From positions 4,934 through 68,933 of the forward strand of contig JAZRQR010000130.1 in assembly GCA_045650025.1 (NCBI GenBank): a DNA stretch of 64,000 nucleotides, in the 5' to 3' direction. Position 1 is the first letter of the stretch. Each line of letters begins with the position of its first letter. The translations under genes were made by a program, and so were the position numbers. The notes below the pieces were generated by a model. That model had not been told where the DNA came from. It made no database searches and worked only from the letters and a program-made list of their open reading frames with translations. Below are positions 35,169 to 44,083 of the stretch, in pieces. Source of the stretch: SVQP01 sp045650025 (GTDB lineage: Bacteria; Bacillota; Clostridia; Oscillospirales; CAG-272).

Positions 35169-36251
35169 TTAGTCGAAGTAATAGGGCTGACCGGTCTTTG
35201 CAGACTCATAAATGCCCTCGAGAATACGAGTGACCGTGTAAGCCTGCTCGGGGAGCACGCAAGGATCGGTATCGTTTACGATGGCGTTGATCCACTGTGC
35301 AGCCTCTACGGAAGCGGGATCGCCTGCGCTTGCGCCCTCATAGAACGCAGCACCCTGGGGATTGAGTGTGGGCTTGAGCAGGTACTGGCTGTTGTTGCGA
35401 ATGCCGTTGATGCGCACGCCGTCGTGCAGGTCGCCGCCTGCAAGCGTACCGCAAACCAGCGTGGTTGCTTCGCGCACGTCTACCATGTTGATCGCCCATG
35501 CGGACTCCAGGTTGATGGTTGCGCCGTTTTCCATGACGACAAAGCCGAATGCGCTGTCTTCTACGGTGAACTTATCGGGATCCCAGTTACCCCATGCGTT
35601 GCCCTGGTTGGTATCCTTGTTGAGCTTGTGATAGGAGGTACCTACGCAGTACTTGGGCTTGTAGTTGTCCATGATCCAAAGGGTCAGGTCAAGCGAGTGG
35701 GTACCGATGTCGATCAGAGGACCGCCGCCCTGCTCGTACTCGTTGAGGAATACGCCCCAGGTGGGAACGGCTCTGCGGCGCAGCGCGGTTGCCTTTGCAT
35801 AGTAAATGTCACCAAACGTGCCGTTGAGCGCCTCGGTCTTGAGGTACTGTGCGCCCAGAGACTGACGGGTCTGGTAGCCAATGGTCAGCTTCTTGCCGGT
35901 GCGAGCGGCAGCGTCCAGCATCTTCTTTGCCTCGGCAGAGTTGATTGCCATGGGCTTTTCGCACATAACGTGCTTGCCGGATTCCAACGCATCCACGGTA
36001 ATGAAGGAGTGGGAGCGGTTGGGGGTGCAGACGTGAACCACGTCAATGGTGGTGTCTGCCAGCAGCTCCTTGTAATCGGTGTAAACAGCCGCGTCGGGTG
36101 TGCCGTACTTTGCCTTTGCATCAATGGCTCTCTGCTCAATGATATCGCAGAATGCAACCATTTCTACGTTGGGAAGCTTTTTGAGAGAAGGCATGTGCTT
36201 GCCGTTTGCGATACCGCCGCAACCAATAATACCAATTCTGACCTTTTGCAT
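35169..36251 (-). CDS. Gfo/Idh/MocA family oxidoreductase
   Basis: 360 aa. The Rossmann start IGIIGCGGIANGKH binds NAD(P); CEKPMAINSAEA carries the catalytic Lys; the C-terminal domain has GGGPLIDIGTHSLDLTLW. The start at 36251 has ACGGAGG upstream, and the 40 extra residues of the longer reading are rejected. These enzymes oxidise or reduce sugar hydroxyls in the cytoplasm. First gene of a three-gene operon with the isomerase and cyclophilin lipoprotein. Confidence 0.93.
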   Translation of the reverse strand: MQKVRIGIIGCGGIANGKHMPSLKKLPNVEMVAFCDIIEQRAIDAKAKYGTPDAAVYTDYKELLADTTIDVVHVCTPNRSHSFITVDALESGKHVMCEKPMAINSAEAKKMLDAAARTGKKLTIGYQTRQSLGAQYLKTEALNGTFGDIYYAKATALRRRAVPTWGVFLNEYEQGGGPLIDIGTHSLDLTLWIMDNYKPKYCVGTSYHKLNKDTNQGNAWGNWDPDKFTVEDSAFGFVVMENGATINLESAWAINMVDVREATTLVCGTLAGGDLHDGVRINGIRNNSQYLLKPTLNPQGAAFYEGASAGDPASVEAAQWINAIVNDTDPCVLPEQAYTVTRILEGIYESAKTGQPYYFD

Positions 36252-36320
36252 AATCTTTATCCTCCGTAAAGGTGAAATTTTTCTTTTGCGACAGTCGTTT
36301 CGCCGCATTTCTACATCTAT

Positions 36321-36349
36321 ATCATACCGAAAAAGTCCCGGTTTTGCAA
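36321..36349 (-). promoter_or_regulatory. Promoter of Gfo/Idh operon, overlapping upstream terminator
   Basis: Minus strand: TTGCAA (36349-36344), 17-bp spacer, TATGAT (36326-36321). The -35 box lies inside the terminator hairpin of the upstream gene. Confidence 0.6.
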
Positions 36350-36368
36350 GCGCAAAACCGGGATTTTT
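36331..36368 (-). terminator. Terminator after the large lipoprotein gene
   Basis: CCCGGTTTTGC and GCAAAACCGGG pair around AAGC, with five A and five T outside; on the minus strand CTTTTTC follows. It lies 47 nt beyond the stop at 36415. Confidence 0.8.
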
Positions 36369-36414
36369 CAATGTTTGTAGGGTTGCATAATTTTATGCGG
36401 GAGATTTTGTGCAA

Positions 36415-38910
36415 TTACTCCTCCAGTGCAATGCTTTGCAGGTAGAACACGTCGCCTGCCACACAGTTGTCAAAGTAATCCAAGCGGATCATATGGATGG
36501 TGCCCTGCCAGAAGCTATAACCCGAAAGGTCGATCTCTATGGTGTGGTATTCCCCGTCCGCCACCAGTCCACTTACGCGCACCATCGCGTTCCCCGAGGG
36601 AGCGTTCACGCTGCCCGCGCACAAGAACAGATCGGTCACGTAGGACGATTGGCTGTTTGTTGTGGGAATCATATACACCAGCTTGAGCGTCTTGTACGTA
36701 TCGGCGGAGATCTCCACGCCAAACGTTGCAAAGGAGAGTGCCACCGACACGTCGGCAGGATCGCCCACGCGCAGCGCAGCTGCCTGCTGCTCGGCACTAT
36801 GCTCCACGATCGTGCCGTGCGGATTGCTCAGAAACGCCGTGTAAGCAGCCTCCTCAAAGCTGAGCTTGGGCTCGCCGTTCAGATCAATGGCAGGCAGTCC
36901 GTTGCCGTCACTTTCGACCAGCTTCACGGATTTGAGATAGATCACATCCCCCACCGCGGCTGCCGCAAAGAAATCCAAGCGGAGCTGGTGGATTTTGCCC
37001 TGCCAGAACGCATAATTTCCAACGTCCAGCTTGAGCGTATGATACTGCCCGTCTGCAATCAGCGTACCGGTCAGCACCATGCTGCCGGTCGGAGAGCTCT
37101 GCTCGCCCGTGCAGGTAAAGAGCTGCAGGTTGTACGCGCCCGCAGAATTGGTAGCGGGGATCATGTATTCGATCTCAACCGCACTAAAATCCTCTGCATA
37201 GTGCGTTTTGTCGGACATGGCATAATTCAAGAAGAGGTACGGGTCCTCGCCAAGCGTGGTCAGCACGGTTGCCTTGGCAGCCTCATCGTACGTCATTTGG
37301 GCGTTATGCGGATCGGTCAGCGTAAGCTCGCTGCCCTTTTGCGTAAAGTCGATATTGCTCATGTCCACCGAAACGTCCGGCAAGCGGGAGGACATATAGT
37401 GCTTGTGCAGGGATTCGTTGGTGGTAAAATCCTTTTGTGCGGTAAAGGTTGCACGAATCTGCTCTGCCGAGCCTGTGGTCAAAAGGTAGCTGTATTCCAT
37501 CGCCTCAAACGCCACCATTTGCATGGTGTTATAGGGGGCAACGTAGTTGGTCGCGTTATCGTCCGCATCCTTGGATTGATTGTACAGGTATCTACCCGCC
37601 TTGAGGCGATCCACGCCCGGCACATACAAGCCAATGCCGAAATCCACGTCGGTATTGACCCAAGCGCACCAGGTCTCGGTATTGCTATTGCGCAAGTAGC
37701 AGGTGCAATCGCCCACGTACTTGGCGTCTCCCCAGAATTGCAGGTCATCGCGCGAGGAGATCGCGTCCCCCGTCCAGGGCTTGGTACCGTTGTACCAGAT
37801 AAAGGTGTCCAGATAGCTGACGGTGTACAGCGCAGGCAGCTCCTGACCGGTAAAGGGGTGATTCCAGCCCGAGAAATCCACAAAGCGGTTGTCCACGCGC
37901 ACAAAGTCCTCTTCCAGCACGTACTTGTTTTCCATGTAGCTGGGGGTGATGTAGCCCACCTTACCCCAGTCCATAGGCTGCGACTTGATGTACACGTAAT
38001 TCTCGCCCACCTGTACGTCAATCAGGCGGCTTGCTACGTTGCCCTTGTCACCGCCTTGTACGGGATTATAGGGCCAATTGTCCGCGCCGTTAAAGCTACC
38101 CCACTCAAACACGCCCTCAATGGCGCCCGTGCCGTAGTAGGATTGCTGGATCAGTCTGCCCGTATCGTACTTATTGACCAGGTTGGTAAGCCCCTTTTCC
38201 TTATGGGTCATATCCTCCAAATAGTTGATGGTACCGCCCCATCCCATATCCACGCCCAGCTTGAATCTGCCGTTATCAATGTAATAGGTTGCGGACTCCT
38301 TGGTATCCACGTAAAGCGGAATGGTTTCGGTTGCCACGCGGTACAGCGCAAATTCTGCCGCCTCGCCCTTGCAGGGCTGCACGCGGATCTCGGTCAGCGT
38401 ATTGCCGCTCTTGCCCTTGATATACCCGTCGATCAAGCCCGAGAATACGCCCTCGCCTTGCTCTAAGTAAAAGTCCACGGTCACGGCGCTGTTGCGCGAA
38501 TTGTGATAGGTGACGTAGACGTGCATGGGCGCAGACGCGCTGTAGGTCAGCGACATGCGGTTGAATTCCGCTGCCAGCTGCTCCTTGGCAAAGGACAACG
38601 TCAGCTCTTTGTCAAAGGCAAGGCTGTCACCGTTGACCGACGCAAAGCCGGTTGCGGTGTACACCAAGCCCTCGGTGGACGTGACGGTCGCACTCTCGCC
38701 ATTGACTTCCACCGAAATCTCGGGAGCGGGCGCTTCGGTTTGTGCCTCAGTTTGTATCTCTGTAACAGTGTCTCCCATGGTGCTCTCTTCGGTGGTGTCG
38801 GCTTGTGTGGTGTCGGACGGCGTGTCATTGCCCGTGCCGCATGCCGCCATGCCAAGCAGCATAACCATGCACAAAAGCATTGCAAGCCATCTCATATTTG
38901 CCAAACGCAT
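36415..38910 (-). CDS. Large surface lipoprotein with duplicated C-terminal modules
   Basis: 831 aa. Lipobox LGMAAC gives Cys 24, then a Thr/Glu-rich linker. A long domain (about 80-500) has aromatic and Asp-rich strands (LGVDMGWGGTINYLEDM, EDFVRVDNRFVDFSGW) like sugar-active proteins, but no family is recognised. Two similar C-terminal modules (about 565-680 and 715-831) share YMIP-TNS, ADG-YHT, FWQG-IH, RLD-F and GDV-YL. They look like beta-sandwich carbohydrate-binding modules. Start 38910 has ACGGAGG. It stands alone. Confidence 0.8.
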   Translation of the reverse strand: MRLANMRWLAMLLCMVMLLGMAACGTGNDTPSDTTQADTTEESTMGDTVTEIQTEAQTEAPAPEISVEVNGESATVTSTEGLVYTATGFASVNGDSLAFDKELTLSFAKEQLAAEFNRMSLTYSASAPMHVYVTYHNSRNSAVTVDFYLEQGEGVFSGLIDGYIKGKSGNTLTEIRVQPCKGEAAEFALYRVATETIPLYVDTKESATYYIDNGRFKLGVDMGWGGTINYLEDMTHKEKGLTNLVNKYDTGRLIQQSYYGTGAIEGVFEWGSFNGADNWPYNPVQGGDKGNVASRLIDVQVGENYVYIKSQPMDWGKVGYITPSYMENKYVLEEDFVRVDNRFVDFSGWNHPFTGQELPALYTVSYLDTFIWYNGTKPWTGDAISSRDDLQFWGDAKYVGDCTCYLRNSNTETWCAWVNTDVDFGIGLYVPGVDRLKAGRYLYNQSKDADDNATNYVAPYNTMQMVAFEAMEYSYLLTTGSAEQIRATFTAQKDFTTNESLHKHYMSSRLPDVSVDMSNIDFTQKGSELTLTDPHNAQMTYDEAAKATVLTTLGEDPYLFLNYAMSDKTHYAEDFSAVEIEYMIPATNSAGAYNLQLFTCTGEQSSPTGSMVLTGTLIADGQYHTLKLDVGNYAFWQGKIHQLRLDFFAAAAVGDVIYLKSVKLVESDGNGLPAIDLNGEPKLSFEEAAYTAFLSNPHGTIVEHSAEQQAAALRVGDPADVSVALSFATFGVEISADTYKTLKLVYMIPTTNSQSSYVTDLFLCAGSVNAPSGNAMVRVSGLVADGEYHTIEIDLSGYSFWQGTIHMIRLDYFDNCVAGDVFYLQSIALEE

Positions 38911-38943
38911 ACTAAAATCCTCCGTTTTGGTGTCATTACCTCC

Positions 38944-38972
38944 ATTATAGCGCATAAGAGCGTATTCGTCAA
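38944..38972 (-). promoter_or_regulatory. Promoter of the large lipoprotein gene
   Basis: Minus strand: TTGACG (38972-38967), 17-bp spacer, TATAAT (38949-38944). Confidence 0.85.
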
Positions 38973-38987
38973 GTGTCAGCTGCACGC

Positions 38988-39010
38988 AAAAAGCCGCCCG
39001 AAGGCGGCTT
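38988..39010 (-). terminator. Terminator after the SipL-like gene
   Basis: AAGCCGCC and GGCGGCTT pair around CGAA, with T residues following on the minus strand and A/T runs on both sides. Confidence 0.8.
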
Positions 39011-39020
39011 TTTTTGCTTT

Positions 39021-40553
39021 TTACACGATCAAATATTTGCACCCCTCGATCGATGTGGGGTCATCCAACACGGCATCGGCATCCAGCTCGTTTGCCGCGC
39101 GCACCGCCGAGAGCGAGGTGGCATAGCGCTTGGCAACGCTCCAGAGCGAATCGGTGGATGCGGGATAGCACACGGTAAACGCCCCCGATGCGCGGCTTTG
39201 CATTTCGGTATACTTGACGCCGCGCAGCACGCTGACCTGCGCGCTATCCCAAAGCTCGGCGGCACAGGTGATCTCGGCATCGATACCGATGCGCTCCCCG
39301 TCCACTCTGGCGCGGCAGGAAAGCACCTGCACCTGCGCACGCCAATCCGAGGGCTCGCGCGCACACTCCAGCTCGTATTTCCAGGGCAGCGAGATCTCAT
39401 AGGGGGAAACCTCCCCGTCGGCTTGCAGCAGCACGATATAATGCGCCGTGCCGCCCAACGTGCATCTTCCCTTCTCCCAGCTCATATGCTCGGCATCCGC
39501 GCTGCCGCACACGTCCACAATGCTGCCGCCTGCGGGGATTTCCGCCTGGGCAAGCGCGATGCTGTCGCTTTGCGTGAAATTGCCGTTCAAGGCGCGGATC
39601 GCCACGGGTAACGCGTACTCGTCATAGCTGCACTCGCACGCTTTTTTGGTGGAATACACGTCCTTGGTGTAGCGCACGGGGCGGTTGGTCATGACGTTGG
39701 CGCTCAACACCACGCCCAGCTCGGCATGCATGTAGGTCTCCTCCACCGCCACGCTCAGCTCAGCGCAGTTGCCCGTGATGCAGCACTCACTGCCCGGCAT
39801 GGCAGCAGAGACCGGCACGCTGCCCGAAAACGGCAGCTTGCGCACAAGATACGTGGGTACAAGATCGGGCAGGCTGCCGGGCTCCTCGGCGCAAAGCATG
39901 AGCTTGAGCTCCACCTCACCGCGGCAATTGACCGCACCCGCCGAGCAGCTTGCCTCCTGCACGTGCACCTGCCCCTCGGCACACACCAGACGCATGTTTC
40001 TGCCGCGCGCATCGGTCAGAATATCCTCACTCAGGCGAATGACCTCGCCAACGCCGCTGCCCATCTGCGCCAGCGTCTGCTCCCCCTCCAGCCGCTCGAC
40101 CGAAAAGGGATCCACCAAGCCCTCGGTCTGCTCGGCGGCGGGCAGCACGCCCCGAATGCGCACGCCCGTGCGCAAGCGGCAACGAATATTGAGCTTGCGC
40201 GGTGCGCTGACCCTGCCCACCACGCTCTCGGGCACCACGTCTGCCACGCAAAGCGCTACCTCGCAATCCCCTTGCGAAAACGGTACGCTGATGGCATATT
40301 CGGTGTGCAGCGGCGCGCAGTACAGCCCGCCATCATTGCCCATATACAGCACGTAATAATCCAACGTGCCCGAAAATTCGGCATTGCCCGCGCCTGCATA
40401 GGAGGCGGGCGGCAGCACGCAGGGGCGGATGCGCAAAAGCCGCTTGATCTCGGGCTGATAATCGGGCAGCGAGAAATCCCCCGTCACCTCGGTCAATATG
40501 CTTTTGTCACAAAGAGGGATCTGCATCCCTTCGGTATTGGTATTCATGTTCAT
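39021..40553 (-). CDS. SipL-like DUF3794/LysM sporulation-type protein
   Basis: 510 aa. Repeated DUF3794 (SPOCS) segments are visible: PLCDKSILTEVTGDFSLPDY with EIKRLLRI at the start, a repeat around 170-330, and another with VYSTKKACECSYDEYALPVA. The last 50 residues are a LysM-like domain (VCYPASTDSLWSVAKRYA, ending EGCKYLIV). SipL links SpoIVA to the coat of Clostridial spores. Several DUF3794 proteins exist per genome, so the gene symbol is left open. The start at 40553 follows AAAAGGAG. Monocistronic. Confidence 0.88.
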   Translation of the reverse strand: MNMNTNTEGMQIPLCDKSILTEVTGDFSLPDYQPEIKRLLRIRPCVLPPASYAGAGNAEFSGTLDYYVLYMGNDGGLYCAPLHTEYAISVPFSQGDCEVALCVADVVPESVVGRVSAPRKLNIRCRLRTGVRIRGVLPAAEQTEGLVDPFSVERLEGEQTLAQMGSGVGEVIRLSEDILTDARGRNMRLVCAEGQVHVQEASCSAGAVNCRGEVELKLMLCAEEPGSLPDLVPTYLVRKLPFSGSVPVSAAMPGSECCITGNCAELSVAVEETYMHAELGVVLSANVMTNRPVRYTKDVYSTKKACECSYDEYALPVAIRALNGNFTQSDSIALAQAEIPAGGSIVDVCGSADAEHMSWEKGRCTLGGTAHYIVLLQADGEVSPYEISLPWKYELECAREPSDWRAQVQVLSCRARVDGERIGIDAEITCAAELWDSAQVSVLRGVKYTEMQSRASGAFTVCYPASTDSLWSVAKRYATSLSAVRAANELDADAVLDDPTSIEGCKYLIV

Positions 40554-40612
40554 CGCTTGCATCTCCTTTTGGGTTTATCGCTACAAAATATGCAATGCCG
40601 GAACGGAATATG

Positions 40613-40642
40613 AAAAAAAGGAGATCGCAACCTGCGATCCCC
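40613..40642 (-). terminator. Terminator after the first DUF975 gene
   Basis: Minus strand GGGGATCGCA and TGCGATCTCC pair (one G-T) around GGT, followed by seven T. Confidence 0.85.
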
Positions 40643-40649
40643 CTTGATT

Positions 40650-41216
40650 TTATTTTCTGCCGCCCTTTTTGATCTGCTTATAGAACTCCGCTCTTGCCGT
40701 CTGATAGTAGGGCCACGCGTAAAACAGCGCAAGTCCGAGTGTTATCACGCTAAGCAGCATCCAGCCGATAAAGGAAAGGTCGAGCAAAAACAGCTGCAGC
40801 TTGTGCCCCTTCATCATCTCGCGGCTCTCTGTAATTGCCTCGTTGATCCCCATCTTGGGCTTTTCCTGCATAATGTAATAGGTCATGGAATAGGCATACG
40901 ACTTGACAATGCCGGGAATGATGAACAGCAGCGACCACAAAAACAGGTACAAGCCCATGAGCAGCGATGCGCCCCACTTTTTAAAAAAGCCACGAAAGAT
41001 GCCCGAAAACAGCGCGCCAAGCTTTGCTTTTTTGCTCTTGGCAAGCTCCAGGCAAAACGCCGCATAGCCAAACACCAGCAAGCCCGTAAAAATGGCGCCG
41101 ATGCCGGTGGACTCAAGCGCCGCTCCCAGCACAACAAACAGCAAGAAAATCAGAATAGCGGCAAGCCAATTGCCCTCAAGCGCCGCTTTTGCATTTCGTT
41201 TTACACGCTTTATCAT
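40650..41216 (-). CDS. DUF975 family membrane protein (copy 1)
   Basis: 188 aa with about four to five membrane helices. DUF975 features: N-terminal RNAKAALEGNW, the central LLFIIPGIVKSYAYSMTYYI, the loop EAITESREMMKGHK, and LFLLDLSFIGW. Function of the family is not established. Its start overlaps the stop of the acetyltransferase gene (ATGA). A paralogue lies upstream at 41828. Confidence 0.88.
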   Translation of the reverse strand: MIKRVKRNAKAALEGNWLAAILIFLLFVVLGAALESTGIGAIFTGLLVFGYAAFCLELAKSKKAKLGALFSGIFRGFFKKWGASLLMGLYLFLWSLLFIIPGIVKSYAYSMTYYIMQEKPKMGINEAITESREMMKGHKLQLFLLDLSFIGWMLLSVITLGLALFYAWPYYQTARAEFYKQIKKGGRK

Positions 41217-41773
41217 ACTTCATCCTCCCAAAATTGCGTTGTAAAGGGGTATTTGAGCTCCTGCAGCACACTTTCCCAGCGAGCGCGCACGTCACTCTCG
41301 GGGTCCTTTTCGATCACGGGCACAAAGCCTGCGTCCAGATAGGTCTTGATAGCGGCAAGACGGAAATCGTCGGTGGTCAGCACGGTATACGTGCATCCGC
41401 GCTCCGCAAGCCTTGCCAGCGCATAGCGCAGCATGGCATGCCCGATGCCCCTGCCCCGCACCTCGGGTGCAGCCGCCACCATGTGAATATACCCCTCTTG
41501 CCCATGGCATACCGCCGCCGTGGTGGCAACGCGCTTGCCCGTGCTCTGCTCGATCACGAAAAAGAGATCGCGCCCGGGGCACAGATCGGGATATTCCAAA
41601 ATAGTGGAGCGAAACCAGCTCTCGTTTTTATCGGGCAGCAGTGCACCGTGGCAAAGCTCCAGCCAATCCTGCACCTGCTCGGCGCTGCCGTTATAATATT
41701 CGTATCCATAGCCACGGGGCAGCTCTCTTGCCTTTACGGGCACGCCCGGACGGCGCATTTTTAATTGCTTCAT
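41213..41773 (-). CDS. GNAT family N-acetyltransferase
   Basis: 186 aa. The acetyl-CoA loop is VAAAPEVRGRGIGHAMLRYA near 95-115, followed by LTTDDFRLAAIKTYLDAGFVPV, a standard GNAT ending. The N-terminal half reads substrate and is not diagnostic. AGGAGAG precedes the ATG. It sits between two DUF975 genes and overlaps the downstream one by 4 nt. Substrate unknown. Confidence 0.88.
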   Translation of the reverse strand: MKQLKMRRPGVPVKARELPRGYGYEYYNGSAEQVQDWLELCHGALLPDKNESWFRSTILEYPDLCPGRDLFFVIEQSTGKRVATTAAVCHGQEGYIHMVAAAPEVRGRGIGHAMLRYALARLAERGCTYTVLTTDDFRLAAIKTYLDAGFVPVIEKDPESDVRARWESVLQELKYPFTTQFWEDEV

Positions 41774-41786
41774 ACTCTCTCCTAAA

Positions 41787-41816
41787 ACAAAACCGCAGCA
41801 GATGCTGCGGTTTTTT
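41787..41816. terminator. Terminator between DUF975 copy 2 and the GNAT gene
   Basis: AACCGCAGC and GCTGCGGTT pair around AGAT, with A and T runs on either side. Confidence 0.85.
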
Positions 41817-41827
41817 GTACATAAAAA

Positions 41828-42400
41828 TCAGCCCTTGATCTGCTTGAGCTCCTGGTAGAACTGTGCCTTTGCAGCATCCAGCAGAGGGAGTGCGTACAGA
41901 TATACCAAACCGCAGGTAATACCCGCCAGCAGATGCCAACCGATAAAGGAAAGATCCAGCAAGAACAGCTTCCACTTGTAGCCGTCCATCATCTCGCGGC
42001 TTTTGGTAATCGCCTGGTCAGCCGTCAGCTCGGGATTGTCCAGCAGAATGTAACGGGTCATTGCATAAGAGTAAGACTTCACAATGCCGGGAATGATGAA
42101 CAGTAGCATCCACAGGGCGGTGTACAGCATGGTCAGCAGGGTCGCGCCCCATTTTCTGAGAAAGTTCGAGAAGGTATCGGTAAACACCGTTTCAAACGGA
42201 GCAGAGCCATTGCGCGCCATGGTCAAATAAAAGGATGCAACACCCACGTACAGCACGGGAGTCACCCATATACCAAGACCGCCGGTAACGGAATCCACAA
42301 CACCGGAAATTGCCATAACGACCAGCATAACCAGAATGGAGATGCCCCAGTTGCCTTGCATAGTTGCTCTTGCCTGCTTCTTTAATACAGAAATCTTCAT
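41828..42400 (-). CDS. DUF975 family membrane protein (copy 2)
   Basis: 190 aa, a paralogue of copy 1: QARATMQGNW, LLFIIPGIVKSYSYAMTRYI, DQAITKSREMMDGYK and LFLLDLSFIGWHLL match the same positions. About five membrane helices. The start at 42400 follows ATGGAGG; the longer reading has no ribosome site. It has its own promoter and terminator. Function unknown. Confidence 0.88.
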   Translation of the reverse strand: MKISVLKKQARATMQGNWGISILVMLVVMAISGVVDSVTGGLGIWVTPVLYVGVASFYLTMARNGSAPFETVFTDTFSNFLRKWGATLLTMLYTALWMLLFIIPGIVKSYSYAMTRYILLDNPELTADQAITKSREMMDGYKWKLFLLDLSFIGWHLLAGITCGLVYLYALPLLDAAKAQFYQELKQIKG

Positions 42401-42476
42401 AATAGCCTCCATAATAAAAAGTTTGAAATCCAGGTGCATCCGCATCTGCACACGTTTACCTTACTTCCATAAAAGT

Positions 42477-42505
42477 ATTATAGCATCAAAGAAAGTGTGT
42501 GTCAA
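42477..42505 (-). promoter_or_regulatory. Promoter of DUF975 copy 2
   Basis: Minus strand: perfect TTGACA (42505-42500), 17-bp spacer, perfect TATAAT (42482-42477). Confidence 0.9.
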
Positions 42506-42539
42506 GTAGAAATTCGTCACTTTTGCGTGCAAAAAGCTC

Positions 42540-42568
42540 TTGTGTTATGCGGCATTTTGCGTTATAAT
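42540..42568 (+). promoter_or_regulatory. Promoter of the serine hydrolase gene
   Basis: TTGTGT (42540-42545), 17-bp spacer, TATAAT (42563-42568). Confidence 0.75.
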
Positions 42569-42606
42569 AGAAGCAGAATACACTTTGGCGAAAGGAAGTT
42601 TCCACC

Positions 42607-43686
42607 ATGCAACAGACGTACGATTTTTCCCGCGCAAGAGAGATTTTGCAAAACGGTCTGGACAGCGGCGCATACCCCTGCGTGGCATATGCCATTGGCT
42701 GCGGCGAGCAGCTGCTTGACAGCGGCTTTATGGGACAAAAGCAGGTCAATCCCACTCCCCTGCCCCTGGAGCGCGACACGCTCTTTGACCTTGCCTCGCT
42801 TTCCAAGCTGGTCTCCACCACCATGGTGGCACTGCGCATGCTGGAACGCGGCGAGATAGAGCTGACCGACACCCTTTCGCGCTATTTTGCCATCCCGGCG
42901 GATGCCCCCGCAGGGCGCGGAGACGTCACCATCCGCCATCTGATGCACCACAATTCCGGCATCACGCCGCACATTCCGCTCTGGACGCAGACCGACGATC
43001 CCGCGCAGGCGGTAGAGGTCATTCTGCGCTCCCCTGCTTGGTGCGCCCCCGGCGAGCAGGTGCACTACTCCTGCATGGGTTACATTTTGCTGCAAAAGAT
43101 ACTGGAGCAGGTGGGCGGTGCGCCCTTGGACGTGCTTGCTGCGCGCGAGGTATTTGCACCGCTTGGTATGACGCATACCTGCTACAATCCTGAGACTGAG
43201 AACGTGGCGACCACCGAGCTTTCCGCGCTGCACGGCGAATACCTTTGCGGTCGCGTGCACGATGAAAACGCCTCCTTCCTTGGCGGCGTGGCGGGCAACG
43301 CAGGCGTGTTCTCCCCGTTGGACGATATGATCAAATTTGCCTCCATGATCGCCTCGGGCGGCAAGTGCGAGAGCGGCACCTTCCTCAACTCCCGCACCTT
43401 TGAAAAGGCAATTTACAACGCCACTCCCGGCAAAAACGAGAGCCGCGGACTTGGCTTCCAGCTCACGCCCATGTTCTCCTCGCTGACCGGTGCGTTTTTC
43501 TCCGAGGGCAGCTACGGTCACACCGGCTTTACCGGCACCTCGCTTTACGTAGACCGCGAAAGCCGCCTGTGGGGTATGCTGCTGACCAACGCCGTGCATT
43601 TCGGACGCAATAAAACCGAGCTGTTCCGCACGCGCAGATTGTTCTTCAACAGCTTCGCAGATGCGTATTTTAGAGTGAATACCTAA
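42607..43686 (+). CDS. Class C beta-lactamase-like serine hydrolase
   Basis: 359 aa. SLSK at 64-67 is the active-site SxxK; HYSCMGY near 153-159 supplies the Tyr, with Cys where penicillin-binding relatives have Asn; HTGFTGTS near 300 replaces the KTG box. No signal peptide is visible, so it is more likely an esterase or peptidase than a resistance enzyme. GGCGAAAGGAAG precedes ATG. Upstream of the DUF559 gene by 23 nt. Confidence 0.9.
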   Translation: MQQTYDFSRAREILQNGLDSGAYPCVAYAIGCGEQLLDSGFMGQKQVNPTPLPLERDTLFDLASLSKLVSTTMVALRMLERGEIELTDTLSRYFAIPADAPAGRGDVTIRHLMHHNSGITPHIPLWTQTDDPAQAVEVILRSPAWCAPGEQVHYSCMGYILLQKILEQVGGAPLDVLAAREVFAPLGMTHTCYNPETENVATTELSALHGEYLCGRVHDENASFLGGVAGNAGVFSPLDDMIKFASMIASGGKCESGTFLNSRTFEKAIYNATPGKNESRGLGFQLTPMFSSLTGAFFSEGSYGHTGFTGTSLYVDRESRLWGMLLTNAVHFGRNKTELFRTRRLFFNSFADAYFRVNT

Positions 43687-43709
43687 GAAAACTCTACCAA
43701 GGAGTAAAA

Positions 43710-44072
43710 ATGTCTCTTCCTTACAACAAAGACAACATAAAGCTCGCACGTAATTTGCGTAATAACTCCACGCGTCATGAAAATCGATTGTGGTTCGATT
43801 TTTTGTCAAAATATCCGATACGATTTCAAAGGCAAAAGGCTATTGACAATTATATTGCAGATTTTTATTGTCACAAAGCCAAGCTGGTGATCGAATTAGA
43901 CGGCATGCAGCACAGTTCCGAAGATGCAATGAAACGGGACGAGTACCGAACAGAAGTTCTTAGCGAATATGGATTGGCAGTCATTCGAATTACGAACAAG
44001 CAAATAGACAGCAATTTTTGCGAAATCTGCAATCACATAGATCAAATCGTAACAGAACGTATGAAATTGTAA
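43710..44072 (+). CDS. DUF559 (Vsr-like) endonuclease-fold protein
   Basis: 120 aa. LARNLRNNSTRHENRLWF and RFQRQKAIDNYIADFYCHKAKLVIELDGMQH are the DUF559 signature, related to Vsr/PD-(D/E)xK nucleases; the likely catalytic set is D-x-n-E-x-D in the last block. The gene is markedly AT-richer than neighbours and ends 12 nt before a tandem pair of inverted-repeat elements, suggesting acquisition. AAGGAG precedes ATG. Role unknown. Confidence 0.88.
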   Translation: MSLPYNKDNIKLARNLRNNSTRHENRLWFDFLSKYPIRFQRQKAIDNYIADFYCHKAKLVIELDGMQHSSEDAMKRDEYRTEVLSEYGLAVIRITNKQIDSNFCEICNHIDQIVTERMKL

Positions 44073-44083
44073 GATATGGAGAT

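Noticed and set aside
36409..38466. A 685-codon plus-strand frame opposite the large lipoprotein
   Set aside because: Antisense shadow without a start signal or recognisable domain.
42607..43686. Antibiotic-resistance beta-lactamase
   Set aside because: No signal peptide, Cys in place of the motif Asn and HTG in place of KTG point to an esterase/peptidase-type homologue.
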